From the NCBI GenBank assembly GCA_020632795.1, contig JACKEV010000021.1:137066-201065 (forward strand): 64,000 nt of DNA. Direction: 5' to 3'. Positions 26,638 through 35,307 of this stretch are shown here, piece after piece. This DNA is from Alphaproteobacteria bacterium (GTDB lineage Bacteria > Myxococcota_A > UBA796 > CAJQPC01). The notes below the pieces were generated by a model, which saw nothing but the letters and a program-made list of their open reading frames with translations, did not search any database and was not told the origin of the DNA. The position numbers were made by a program, and so were the translations under genes. Position 1 is the first letter of the stretch, and every line of letters starts with the position of its first letter.

Positions 26638-27699
26638 GTGCGCGACGATGACGCTCCACCCCGCAGCCCCATCCCGGAGGGCTTGCGCCGCATGGCGCGG
26701 CCGCTGGCCGCAGAGCTGGACCGCGCGCTCGGCGGCGAGCTGGACGACGTGCTCGCCCACGTCGAGCACGCCCTCGAAGACCTGATCACCGGCGAGGGCA
26801 TGCCGTCCGGCTTCCACCCGGACAGCCACCTCGCCCCCGGCGTGCCACGCATCCGGCCGATCCTGGTGGTCCTGGCCACCCGCGCGGCCGGCGGCGAGGC
26901 CCGGAACACCGGCGACGCCGCCTTCTCGGCCGAGCTGCTGCACCTCGCCGTGGGTGTACACGACGCCGCGCTGGGGCGCCAGGGCGGCCGTCGCCGCCGG
27001 GTGGCCCGGCGCCTGATGGGGGGCGCGGTGCACTGGCTGGGGGGCAACCACCTCAGCCTGCGGGCCCTGGAGCTGGCGCGCCACGCCCCCGCCCCCGAGG
27101 TCCTGGGCGAGGCCCTCGACACCCTGCGGGAGATCTCCGAGGTCCAGGCCCTGGCCGAGGATCTGCGCGGTCGGGAGCCCTCCGAGCGGGACTACCGCGA
27201 CTACGCCGACGGGCACACCGGCTCGGTGTTCTCCTTCTGCACCCGGGCCGGCGGGCGGCTGGCGGGGGCGCCGCGGCCGGTGGTCACCGCCCTGGGGCGC
27301 TACGGGCGGCACATGGGCGTGGCCTGGCACACCCTGGAGGACCACTGGAGCTTCTCCCTCGGGCCCGAGCAGCTCGCCATGCACCTGGCCCGCACCACGG
27401 CCACCGGTCGCCCGCTGCTCCCCCTCATCCGCGCGATGTCGGTGGACCCCGAGGTCGACGCGCTGCTCGATCGGGTCCTGGCTGGTGGCGACGCGGACGA
27501 CACCGTGCAGCTCAACCAGCGGGTGGTGGCGGCCGGCGGCCTGTTCGTGACCCGCCGCCTGGTGGTCGAGGAGACCCTCGCCGCCCGCCGCGCCCTGCGC
27601 AGCCTCAACCCCTCGCCCCACCGGGACGCCCTGGAGCGCCTCGCCCGCAGCCTCGCGGCCAGCGGCGGCCGGGACGCGCTGGTCGAGGTGACCGAGTAG
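26638..27699 (+). CDS. Polyprenyl-synthetase-like protein with degenerate Asp motifs
   Basis: 353 residues, all-helical. Compared with trans-prenyl synthases: ELLHLAVGVHDAALG corresponds to the E-L-I-H-x-A-S-L-x-HDDxxD helix, with only one Asp of the first Asp-rich motif kept; GGAVHWLGGNHL corresponds to AVLAGDyL; GHTGSVFSF to the GKTA-like motif; and GVAWHTLEDHWSF to the second Asp-rich motif (DDxxD replaced by EDHWS). Fold is probably retained but catalysis is unlikely. It may be a non-catalytic subunit or a diverged ligand-binding relative. GTG start at 26638 is tentative; a Met at codon 19 is an alternative. Confidence 0.6.
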   Translation: MRDDDAPPRSPIPEGLRRMARPLAAELDRALGGELDDVLAHVEHALEDLITGEGMPSGFHPDSHLAPGVPRIRPILVVLATRAAGGEARNTGDAAFSAELLHLAVGVHDAALGRQGGRRRRVARRLMGGAVHWLGGNHLSLRALELARHAPAPEVLGEALDTLREISEVQALAEDLRGREPSERDYRDYADGHTGSVFSFCTRAGGRLAGAPRPVVTALGRYGRHMGVAWHTLEDHWSFSLGPEQLAMHLARTTATGRPLLPLIRAMSVDPEVDALLDRVLAGGDADDTVQLNQRVVAAGGLFVTRRLVVEETLAARRALRSLNPSPHRDALERLARSLAASGGRDALVEVTE

Positions 27700-28983
27700 T
27701 CAGGGCGTCGTGAGCCGGGCGGCGTCCAGCGCGTCCCGGTAGTCCTGCCCCGCCGGGCCGGGGACCTCGTCGGACCAGTCGCTGAGCAGCGCCACCAGGG
27801 CCTGCCGGTCCGCCTGGGAGAGGTGGGTGAGCAGCACCGCGCGGTCATAGGGTCCGCCGTCCACCAGGGCGCGCGCCGCCGGGCGGGGGGCGCCGAGCCG
27901 GGCCTTCGCCGCCAGCATGACCGCGCCGGGCTCGTCCAGGGGGAGGTCGACGGCGGTGGCCATCAGGGAGACCGGGTCGGCGGCCCGCCGCCCCCGCAGC
28001 ACGAGGGCGGCGTCCAGGGCCGGGTCTGCGGCGGCGAGGCCGGAGAGGTCCACCTCGCAGCGCCGCAGCACCGCCTGCACCCGCGCCCGCGTCCCGCCGG
28101 CCAGGGCCTCGGCGGCCAGGGCGTCGCAGTCCGAGGCGAGGCCCAGCTCGGCCAGGTCCACCGCGCCGGGCGCCCGCTCGGGCAGCGCCGGGCCGGGGCC
28201 GGGCGGGGGCAGGGCCGCGAAGCTGGGGCCGTCCACGGTGGGGCGGAACCGCAGAGGCTGCCCGGCGGTCCAGAACACCGAGCGGGAGTTCGCGGGCAGC
28301 ACCCGGCTCATGTCCTCGCCCCACTCGGCCATCAGCGCCCGGTCCAGGTCCAGGCTGACCCGCACGAAGCCCTGGTCCAGGGTCAGGCCGAGCCCCACCA
28401 GGGTCAGCACCCCCATCACCGCGCCGACGCGGCGGCCGGCGGTCTCCGAGAGCGGCGGCGCGCGCCAGCCCCCCAGGACGCCCCCCGCGGCGGTCAGGCC
28501 CCAGATGAGGCCCCGCTCCCCGAGCATCAGGATCACCCCGAGGAGCACCAGCCCCACCGCCATCGTGCGGACGTGGGGGCGGGCGGACGGCCCGCGCGCG
28601 GCCCCGCCCAGCACCAGCCCCAGCAGCGCCAGGCGCCAGTTGTCCGGGGTCAGGGCCAGCGGCACGGCGAGCCCGGCCAGCCCCAGGCCCAGCGCGCCCC
28701 CCAGCACCCCGCCCAGCGGCCCGCTGCCCAGGGCCCAGGCCGCCATGGACCCGAACGCCAGCCCGGCGGCGGCGAGCTGGGGCGAGGTGAACAGGGCGGC
28801 GAGGGCGTCGGGCTCCGTGGGCAGCCCCTCCGCCAGCCAGGCCCCCAGCGCAGCCCCCACCAGAGCGCCCAGCAGCGCCCCCGGCCAGCGCAGCAGGGGC
28901 CCGGGCGCAGCCTCAGGGGCCGCCGCCTTCTTCTTCGCGGGCTTCTTCTTCTTCGCCGGGGACGACTTCTTGGAGCGCGCCAT
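27700..28983 (-). CDS. Multi-pass membrane protein with a Lys/Ala/Pro N-terminal tail
   Basis: 427 residues. The first ~28 residues are Lys-rich (KKKPAKKKAA-like), resembling histone-H1-type nucleic-acid-binding tails, then 7-9 hydrophobic segments and a soluble C-terminal ~200 residues with no assigned domain. The stop abuts the stop of the convergent gene at 27699 with no spacer. The tail would face the cytosol and could bind DNA, RNA or acidic phospholipid. Family not recognised. Confidence 0.62.
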   Translation of the reverse strand: MARSKKSSPAKKKKPAKKKAAAPEAAPGPLLRWPGALLGALVGAALGAWLAEGLPTEPDALAALFTSPQLAAAGLAFGSMAAWALGSGPLGGVLGGALGLGLAGLAVPLALTPDNWRLALLGLVLGGAARGPSARPHVRTMAVGLVLLGVILMLGERGLIWGLTAAGGVLGGWRAPPLSETAGRRVGAVMGVLTLVGLGLTLDQGFVRVSLDLDRALMAEWGEDMSRVLPANSRSVFWTAGQPLRFRPTVDGPSFAALPPPGPGPALPERAPGAVDLAELGLASDCDALAAEALAGGTRARVQAVLRRCEVDLSGLAAADPALDAALVLRGRRAADPVSLMATAVDLPLDEPGAVMLAAKARLGAPRPAARALVDGGPYDRAVLLTHLSQADRQALVALLSDWSDEVPGPAGQDYRDALDAARLTTP

Positions 28984-29004
28984 CGGGGCGCAGTAGCCGC
29001 CCGA

Positions 29005-30372
29005 TCAGTTCTCGGCCAGTTGGTAGTCGGACTGGGCCACCGACATCCGGTAGTACTGGTCCAGGCCCTCGGCGGTGCTCTCGACGCTGGTGACCAGCAC
29101 GTAGTAGGTGCCCGCGTCCAGCGGCCCGAGGTTGTAGAGGTCCGGGAAGTCGTCGCTGCCGTCGTCGGCGCTGGCGACCACGTTCAGCGCGCTGTCGTAG
29201 ACGGTCACGTAGCCGTCGAGGTAGGAGCCCAGGTCGTCGGACGAGCCACGGATCGTCAGGTAGTACCCGTCATCGACCTCGATCTCATACCAGTCCTCGT
29301 CCCCGAAGGGGTCGATGGTGCCCCAGGTCAGGCCGACGCCGTAGGTGCCCCACTCGTTGGTCTCCCACTCCACGCTCATGACGTCGGCGTACTCGGGCAG
29401 GCCGTTGTCCTCGTTCTCGGAGGGCCAGCTGTAGCCGCGCTCGTCCACCGAGATGTAGACGAAGGTCCAGTAGTCGTCGCCGCCGCCGCCCTGGGCGTCG
29501 GAGACCTCCAGCACGGCCTCGCCGCCGTTGACCTCGAAGTAGGCGCCCGAGCCCTCGGGGCCCAGGCCCTCCTTGTGCATGAGGTGCACGCCGTCGGCGT
29601 CGTAGAGGTCCACGGTGGCCACCGCGTCGGTGCCGCTGGTGAACTGGCTGCCGCGCACGTAGATCGGGCACTCCTCCCAGGGGAGGTTGAGCTGGATGTA
29701 GTCGGCGTCTCCGGTCTCCTCCAGGGCGACGCCCACCGCCCAGATGGTGCCGGCGCGGTCCACGTCCAGGTCGTAGGAGGCGTCGTCGATGGCGTCGGTC
29801 TCCCGGGTGTGGCCGCCGGTCTCCCGCAGCAGCAGCTCGTAGGCGTGGGTGGTCTCGCCGACGCCGGCGAGGTCCTCCACCACGATGGTCCAGGTGCCGG
29901 CGTCGGGCAGGTACGCGTAGAGCACGGTGTCGTAGGTGCTGACCGGGCCGACCGCGTGGTCGTCCTCCTGCATGTGGAGCTTGCCGGTGGGGCTGTAGAG
30001 GGAGACGACGGTGTCCATCCCCTCGCGCTCCTCGGGGACGTGCTGGGTGGAGATGCGGATGAACTCGCCGCCCTCGGCCTGGAAGCTGTAGTAGTCCTGG
30101 TCGCCGTCCTGCTGGAGCACGCCCCGGATCTCCTGGTCCCAGAGGATGGCCTCGGCCTCGTCGAGGCTGTTGTTGCGGTCGCCGGTGATGCAGCCGTCGG
30201 GCTCGCAGATCTCCCACTCCGCGCACGCGTCGTCGTCCGCGCAGGTCTCGATCGGGGGGTCTCCGGAGTCGTCGGTGGTCTCGTCCTTGTCGCCGTTGCA
30301 CGCCCCCGTCGCCAGGGCGATGGGGACGAGGAGCGCAGTCCATGGGCTCAGAGGGCGGGGTCGAGGGGTCAT
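29005..30372 (-). CDS. Lipoprotein with pre-peptidase C-terminal (PPC) domains
   Basis: 455 residues. Signal with lipobox ATGAC, acidic linker (DETTDDSGDPP), a short Cys segment, then repeated DQDYYSFQAEGGEFIRI / PDAGTWTIVVEDLAG and DEDWYEIEVDDGYYLTI / PLDAGTYYVLVTSVEST blocks, characteristic of PPC domains (PF04151). Two good copies and a degenerate one are visible. PPC domains are beta-sandwich add-ons of secreted enzymes; no enzyme domain is attached. Start at the ATG at 30372 with GGAG 8 nt before. Probably surface-bound. Confidence 0.78.
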   Translation of the reverse strand: MTPRPRPLSPWTALLVPIALATGACNGDKDETTDDSGDPPIETCADDDACAEWEICEPDGCITGDRNNSLDEAEAILWDQEIRGVLQQDGDQDYYSFQAEGGEFIRISTQHVPEEREGMDTVVSLYSPTGKLHMQEDDHAVGPVSTYDTVLYAYLPDAGTWTIVVEDLAGVGETTHAYELLLRETGGHTRETDAIDDASYDLDVDRAGTIWAVGVALEETGDADYIQLNLPWEECPIYVRGSQFTSGTDAVATVDLYDADGVHLMHKEGLGPEGSGAYFEVNGGEAVLEVSDAQGGGGDDYWTFVYISVDERGYSWPSENEDNGLPEYADVMSVEWETNEWGTYGVGLTWGTIDPFGDEDWYEIEVDDGYYLTIRGSSDDLGSYLDGYVTVYDSALNVVASADDGSDDFPDLYNLGPLDAGTYYVLVTSVESTAEGLDQYYRMSVAQSDYQLAEN

Positions 30373-30412
30373 CGCGTCCACTCCGTGCTAAAAGGGTGGC
30401 CCTCAATGTAGC

Positions 30413-30440
30413 TTGCCAAATCCGCCGAGGTGTCTACATC
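30413..30440 (+). promoter_or_regulatory. Candidate trpS promoter
   Basis: TTGCCA (30413-30418), 16 nt, TACATC (30435-30440), giving a ~50-nt leader to the ATG at 30497. No T-box or attenuator structure was recognised. The reverse strand has TACATT (30405-30410) for the divergent lipoprotein. Confidence 0.4.
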
Positions 30441-30496
30441 GACATGTCCGGGCGGCCGCCGCAACCCGCATCCCTCGACCGCACCGAGGTGTCCTC

Positions 30497-31477
30497 ATGG
30501 CGAGGCTCCGCTCGCTCACCGGAATCCAGCCCTCCGGGGTCCCGCACATCGGGAACCTCAAGGGCATGATCGAGCCCGCGCTCCAGCTCCAGCAGACCCA
30601 CGAGCCGTTCTACTTCATCGCCTCCTACCACGCGCTGACCACGCTCAAGGATCCCGAGCTGATGCGGCAGAACCAGCTCGAGGCGGCGCTGACCTTCCTG
30701 GCGTTCGGCCTCGACCCTGCGCACACCGCGCTGTTCCGCCAGCAGGACGTGCCCGAGGTCACCGAGCTGGCCTGGGTCCTCGGCTGCCACGTCAACACGG
30801 GGCCGCTGGAGCGGGCCCACGCCTACAAGGCCGCCCGCGACGCCGGCAAGGAGATCAACCTCGGCACGTTCTCCTACCCGGTGCTCATGGCCGCCGACAT
30901 CCTCATCTACGACAGCACCCACGTCCCCGTGGGGCAGGACCAGAAGCAGCACGTCGAGATGGCCCGCGACATGGCCCAGGCCTTCAACCACCACTACGGC
31001 GAGGTCTTCGTGCTGCCCGAGCCGCTGATCCGCCCCGAGGTGGCGGTGGTCCCGGGGATCGACGGCCGCAAGATGTCGAAGTCCTACGGCAACACCATCA
31101 CCTTGTTCGACGCGCCGAAGAAGCTGCGCAAGCGGATCATGAAGATCGTCACCGACAGCCGAGGCGTCGATGACCCCAAGGATCCCGATGAGTCCGTCAT
31201 CTTCGACCTCTACAAGCTGTTCGCCACCCCCGCGCAGCAGGCCGCGCTCGCCGAGCGCTACCGGGCCGGCGGCATGGGCTACGGTGAGGCCAAGCAGGAG
31301 CTGTTCGAGGTGCTGGACGCCTTCCTCGCCGAGCCCCGCGCGCGGTATCATGAGCTGCTCGCGCACCCTGAGCAGGTCGAAGCGATCCTCAGGGATGGTG
31401 CTGACCGCGCGCGCACGGTCGCCCGCGCCACGATGGAGCGGGTGCGTGACGCGGCTGGCATCCCCCGCACGCGCTGA
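30497..31477 (+). CDS. trpS: Tryptophan--tRNA ligase
   Basis: 326 residues, class I aminoacyl-tRNA synthetase. PSGVPHIGN is the HIGH motif and GRKMSKSYGN the KMSKS loop; the body matches bacterial TrpS. It charges tRNA-Trp in the cytosol. The ATG at 30497 starts at the usual MARLRSLTGIQPSG; an upstream in-frame ATG would add an Arg/His-rich extension with no ribosome-binding site. First gene of the plus-strand run; a 160-nt gap precedes the sigma factor. Confidence 0.95.
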   Translation: MARLRSLTGIQPSGVPHIGNLKGMIEPALQLQQTHEPFYFIASYHALTTLKDPELMRQNQLEAALTFLAFGLDPAHTALFRQQDVPEVTELAWVLGCHVNTGPLERAHAYKAARDAGKEINLGTFSYPVLMAADILIYDSTHVPVGQDQKQHVEMARDMAQAFNHHYGEVFVLPEPLIRPEVAVVPGIDGRKMSKSYGNTITLFDAPKKLRKRIMKIVTDSRGVDDPKDPDESVIFDLYKLFATPAQQAALAERYRAGGMGYGEAKQELFEVLDAFLAEPRARYHELLAHPEQVEAILRDGADRARTVARATMERVRDAAGIPRTR

Positions 31478-31529
31478 GCCGGGCTCGATAATGGCTTTTA
31501 AGAGGGTTGTCATTTCCTTTGCCGGAATT

Positions 31530-31558
31530 TTGCATTAAAACGCGGCGTCAGCTTGTAG
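31530..31558 (+). promoter_or_regulatory. Candidate promoter in the A/T-rich gap before the sigma-factor gene
   Basis: TTGCAT (31530-31535), 17 nt, TTGTAG (31553-31558). The gap 31478-31637 is the most A/T-rich stretch in the window, including TTTTAAG and TTTTGCATTAAAA. A weak sigma-54-like GC/TTGCA arrangement near 31520 lacks the invariant GG. Confidence 0.35.
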
Positions 31559-31637
31559 AACCCCCTCCCGTTTGATGTACAGCGGGTCCGCAGGCGGGTC
31601 ATGGCGCCCGGAAGATCAAAGGTATTGAGGAGAATCC

Positions 31638-32690
31638 ATGGGACTTTCCCGCACGAAATTCGGGTCGTCGGGTCCTTTCGAGCGTTCGAGCCGCAGCGAG
31701 AGGCTGACGGCCGACGAAGAGAAGGACATGGCCCGAAGGATCCGCCGTGCGGAGGCGATCGCCCGAGAGTCCATCGAGGTCATCGACTTCGCCTCGGAGA
31801 TCCTGAACCGGCGGCCCGACCGTGCCGAACGGACCCGGGCGGGCGCGGTCAGCCGCCTGGAGGAGGCCGTCCTGGCGGTGGCCAAGGCGTCCCGCGGGGA
31901 GCCCGATCTCCGGGAGTCCGCCCGGCGCGCCGGCGCAGCCTGGCAGGAGGCTGAGAACCTCCGCTGGCGCCTCGCCATGTCCGGACGTCGCATCGCCCAC
32001 GGTGAGGCCCGCAAGCTGGCCGGCCCGTTCATGGACGAGGAGGACCTGGTCCAGGAGGGCTACATCGGCCTGCTGCGCGCGGCCAAGCGCTTCGACCCCG
32101 ACCGGGGCATCCGCTTCTCCACCTACGCCCGGTGGTGGGTGCGGGCCCAGATGACCCGCGCCATCGACCACACCGGCCGCCCGGTGCGCCTGCCCGGCTG
32201 CGCGGTCGAGCAGACCCGCAACCTCCGCAAGGCCATGAAGCGCTTCGAGGCCAGCGGCATCGAGTACAACATCCAGGACCTCGCCGAGGAGGTCGGGATC
32301 GACAAGGAGCGCGCCGAGCTGCTGCTCTCCCAGGGCAACACCATCTCCCTGGAGCAGCCGGTCGACGACGGCCCCCGCCCCCGCCCGCTGGAGCGGTTCC
32401 TCTCCGACGACGACGCCCCCCAGCCCGACGGCGAGGCCATCCAGACCCAGGAGCTCTCCCGGATGCACAAGGCGTTCGCGGCGGTGCTCTCCGACCGCCA
32501 GCGCTTCGTGCTCACGCGGCGCTACGGGCTCGACGACGGCGAGTTCCGCACCCTGTCCGAGGTCGGCAAGGAGATGGGCCTCTCCCGCGAGCGCGTCCGC
32601 CAGATCGAGCGCGAGGCGCTCATCCGGCTGCGCGACCACAGCGGGATCCGGGACGGGGCGTGGATGATGCGCGCGTCGTTGAGGATGTGA
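31638..32690 (+). CDS. RNA polymerase sigma-70 family factor
   Basis: 350 residues. Region 2: DEEDLVQEGYIGLLRAAKRFD and RFSTYARWWVRAQMTRAI (2.3/2.4); region 3: NIQDLAEEVGIDKERAELLL; region 4.2 helix-turn-helix: TLSEVGKEMGLSRERVRQIEREAL. An N-terminal ~120-residue region with helical Glu/Arg-rich segments precedes region 2 and is not a typical 1.1. This is group 2/3-like, not the housekeeping RpoD. GGAG lies before the ATG. Regulon unknown. Confidence 0.9.
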   Translation: MGLSRTKFGSSGPFERSSRSERLTADEEKDMARRIRRAEAIARESIEVIDFASEILNRRPDRAERTRAGAVSRLEEAVLAVAKASRGEPDLRESARRAGAAWQEAENLRWRLAMSGRRIAHGEARKLAGPFMDEEDLVQEGYIGLLRAAKRFDPDRGIRFSTYARWWVRAQMTRAIDHTGRPVRLPGCAVEQTRNLRKAMKRFEASGIEYNIQDLAEEVGIDKERAELLLSQGNTISLEQPVDDGPRPRPLERFLSDDDAPQPDGEAIQTQELSRMHKAFAAVLSDRQRFVLTRRYGLDDGEFRTLSEVGKEMGLSRERVRQIEREALIRLRDHSGIRDGAWMMRASLRM

Positions 32691-32722
32691 CGGCGGCTTC
32701 GTTCGCGGGATAAGGACGCGCC

Positions 32723-34078
32723 ATGCTCCTCCTCCTCCTCGCCTGCGCCACGCCTGAGCCCACCGACACCGCCCCGCAGACCGTCCCGTGGTCCGCGGGC
32801 CTGCCCCGCCTCGACGCCGAGGTGCGGGGGCGCCGCTACGTGCGGGGCATCGCGCACCTGCACTCGAGCTGGAGCCACGACGCCTGCGACGGCGACCCCC
32901 TGCCCGACGGGGCGGTGAATGAGCCCTGCCTCGCGGACCTGCGGGCCGCGCTCTGCACCGCTGGCATGGACTTCGCCTACCTGACCGACCACCCGACGCA
33001 CGCCGCCGATCAGCCGTTTGAGGATCTCCTCCTCCCTCGTGGCGATGACATCGATGTGACAGACGACGGGTCCGTGATCGCCAAGTGGCTGGCGTGCGAG
33101 GACGGGACCAGGACGCTGTGGATGCCGGGCATCGAGGACACCCTGATGCCGCTGGGGCTGGAGCGCCACGCCGGCGACGGCGACCCCCGCGCGGTCTACA
33201 CCTCTCGCGACCCCGCGGCCATCGCGGCGGAGCAGGAGGCCGGCGCCGTCGTGGTCGTGAACCACCCGGAGGGCGAGGCGCGGGAGACCCTGCTGGCCCT
33301 CCAGGAGGCCGGAATCCGAGGGTTGGAGGCCTTCAACCTGCACGCCATGGTCGACCCCTCCATCCGCGGCGAGGACCTCGGGCTGGACCCCTGGCAGTGG
33401 GCCTCCGACATCGCGCCGTTCACCGACCCGCACGCCCTGGCCGAGCCCGATCTGCTCTTCCTGGCCTTCTTCCAGGATCAACCTCCGTCTCTGGCCCACT
33501 GGGACGCGCTCTCGGCCGTCCGCGAGGGGGGGCCGGCCCTGGGCCTCGCGGGCACCGACGCGCACCAGAACGTGCTGCCCCTGGAGCTGCGCGACGGCGA
33601 GCGGGTGGACAGCTATCGCCGCATGATCCGGTGGTTCTCCAACTGGCTGGCCGTGGAGGGGGACCCCGCGCCGGCCACCCTGGACGCCGCTCTGGACGCC
33701 GGGCGGCTGTTCGTGGTCTTCGAGGCCCTGGGCACCCCCGCTGACCTCGACGTGGTCCTGGAGGCCGACGACGGCGCCCTCTACGAGCCCGGCCAGGACG
33801 CCCCCGCGGGCACGCTGCGGGTGAGCTGCCCCACCCTCGACCCCCGCAGCCCGCGCGGCACCGAGGCGCCCGAGCTGACCACCGAGATCCTGCGGGACGG
33901 CGAGATCGTCGCGACCGGCTGTGGCGACCATGTGGTCGACGTCCCCGGGGTGTACCGCGTCGTGCACCGGCTGACCCCCTACCACCTCCGGCCTTTCCTG
34001 GGGGATGACCCGGAGCCCTGGCTGCACCCCTACCCCTGGATCTACAGCAACCCGATCCGGGTCAGGGGCGGTGATTGA
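32723..34078 (+). CDS. PHP-domain lipoprotein (putative metallophosphoesterase)
   Basis: 451 residues. Very short lipoprotein signal (MLLLLLAC). Metal-binding motifs: HLHSSWSHD, LTDHPTH, NHPEGEA and GTDAH, the PHP phosphoesterase set. The region between the PHP motifs is longer than in compact PHP proteins, and the C-terminal ~150 residues look like a beta domain (TDLDVVLEADDGALYEPG-type). Secreted PHP proteins are often called CehA/McbA-type hydrolases. AGG precedes the ATG. Substrate unknown. Confidence 0.82.
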   Translation: MLLLLLACATPEPTDTAPQTVPWSAGLPRLDAEVRGRRYVRGIAHLHSSWSHDACDGDPLPDGAVNEPCLADLRAALCTAGMDFAYLTDHPTHAADQPFEDLLLPRGDDIDVTDDGSVIAKWLACEDGTRTLWMPGIEDTLMPLGLERHAGDGDPRAVYTSRDPAAIAAEQEAGAVVVVNHPEGEARETLLALQEAGIRGLEAFNLHAMVDPSIRGEDLGLDPWQWASDIAPFTDPHALAEPDLLFLAFFQDQPPSLAHWDALSAVREGGPALGLAGTDAHQNVLPLELRDGERVDSYRRMIRWFSNWLAVEGDPAPATLDAALDAGRLFVVFEALGTPADLDVVLEADDGALYEPGQDAPAGTLRVSCPTLDPRSPRGTEAPELTTEILRDGEIVATGCGDHVVDVPGVYRVVHRLTPYHLRPFLGDDPEPWLHPYPWIYSNPIRVRGGD

Positions 34079-34084
34079 GGCCGA

Positions 34085-34113
34085 TTGACACCCACTACGG
34101 GCGGGGGTACCTT
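34085..34113 (+). promoter_or_regulatory. Sigma-70-like promoter
   Basis: TTGACA (34085-34090), exactly 17 nt, TACCTT (34108-34113), the best promoter in the window. It leaves a ~27-nt leader with GGAG before the ATG at 34147 and likely drives the 34147-36425 genes. Confidence 0.7.
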
Positions 34114-34146
34114 GGCGGCTGGACCACGCACCCCGCGGAGCCCCCA

Positions 34147-35304
34147 ATGGCCCTTGCCCGATCCCTCCCCGCCGTCGCCTTGCTGGTGGCTTCCCTGGGC
34201 CTTGAGGCCTGCAGCGGCTGCCGCAACAAGGACGCCACGGTCACCGACGACTCCACGGCCCCCACCCCGGAGGACCCCCACGACATCGGTCAGTACCTGT
34301 CGATGGCGGTCATGTCCGACGGCTCCCCGGCGGTCTCGTACTACGACCGCACCAAGGGGGCCCTGGCCTTCGCCATCTGGAACGGCGAGGGCTGGGACGA
34401 GGAGCGCATCGACGGCTACACCAACGAGAGCGGCCTCGACGTCGGCGATCGCGGCAAGTACACCTCCCTGGTGGTGGACGGCTCCGGCGCGGCCTGGATC
34501 ACCTACTACGACGCCACCAACGGCAACCTGTTCTACGCCCACCGCGACGCCCCGAACGACTGGACCACCGGCACGGCGGACGTCGGCGGCGGGGCGACCC
34601 CCAACGCCGGGCAGTTCAGCTCCCTGGCCCTCGACGCCCAGGACAACCCGGTTGTGGCCCACCACGACGTCAACCGCGGTGAGCTGCGGGTGGCCCACTG
34701 GCGCGACGGCAGCTTCTCCGGCGAGTCGGTCGACGAGGGCGCGGACGTCACCCCCGACACCGGCGGCGACACCATCCCGGCCAACGTCGGCAAGTACGCC
34801 CACCTCGTCATCCACGACGGCACCGAGTACATCGCCTACTACGACGCCGCCGCGGGCGACCTCAAGCTCGCCACGGGCACCTCGGGCAACTACACCATCG
34901 AGGTGGTGGATGAGGCCGGCGACGTCGGCGCCTGGCCCTCCATCCTCATCGACGGCACCGACCTGCTGATCGCCTACCAGGACGTCGGCAACCAGGACCT
35001 CAAGCTGGCCCGAGGCTCCACCACCGGCGGCGGCTGGGACTTCGAGGTCATCGACGAGGGCGACTTCATCGGGGCCGACACCGAGCTCTTCCTGAACGGC
35101 TCCTACCCGGCCATCCTCTACTTCGACGGCAACGAGAACAACCTCAAGCTGGCCCAGTCCACCGGCAGCGCCTGGCAGATCGACACCGTCGCCGGCGACG
35201 AGGCCGCGCTGGGCTTCCACAACGAGACCGTCTCCACCAACGGCAAGCGCTACATCGGCTGCTACGACTACACGAACCGCACCATCTGGTTCACCGAATT
35301 GTAG
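34147..35304 (+). CDS. Beta-propeller-like repeat lipoprotein
   Basis: 385 residues. Signal with lipobox LGLEAC, acidic linker (DATVTDDS), then seven or so repeats of ~45 residues with GKYTSLVVDGSGAAWITYYDATNGNL and GQFSSLALDAQDNPVVAHHDVNRGEL as typical units, consistent with a six/seven-bladed propeller. No catalytic residues visible. The next gene starts 3 nt after its stop. Confidence 0.72.
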   Translation: MALARSLPAVALLVASLGLEACSGCRNKDATVTDDSTAPTPEDPHDIGQYLSMAVMSDGSPAVSYYDRTKGALAFAIWNGEGWDEERIDGYTNESGLDVGDRGKYTSLVVDGSGAAWITYYDATNGNLFYAHRDAPNDWTTGTADVGGGATPNAGQFSSLALDAQDNPVVAHHDVNRGELRVAHWRDGSFSGESVDEGADVTPDTGGDTIPANVGKYAHLVIHDGTEYIAYYDAAAGDLKLATGTSGNYTIEVVDEAGDVGAWPSILIDGTDLLIAYQDVGNQDLKLARGSTTGGGWDFEVIDEGDFIGADTELFLNGSYPAILYFDGNENNLKLAQSTGSAWQIDTVAGDEAALGFHNETVSTNGKRYIGCYDYTNRTIWFTEL

Positions 35305-35307
35305 TCA

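Noticed and set aside
31515..31540. Sigma-54 promoter before the sigma-factor gene
   Set aside because: TTGCA is present, but the invariant GG at the -24 position is TG; a TTGCAT-N17-TTGTAG arrangement is equally good.
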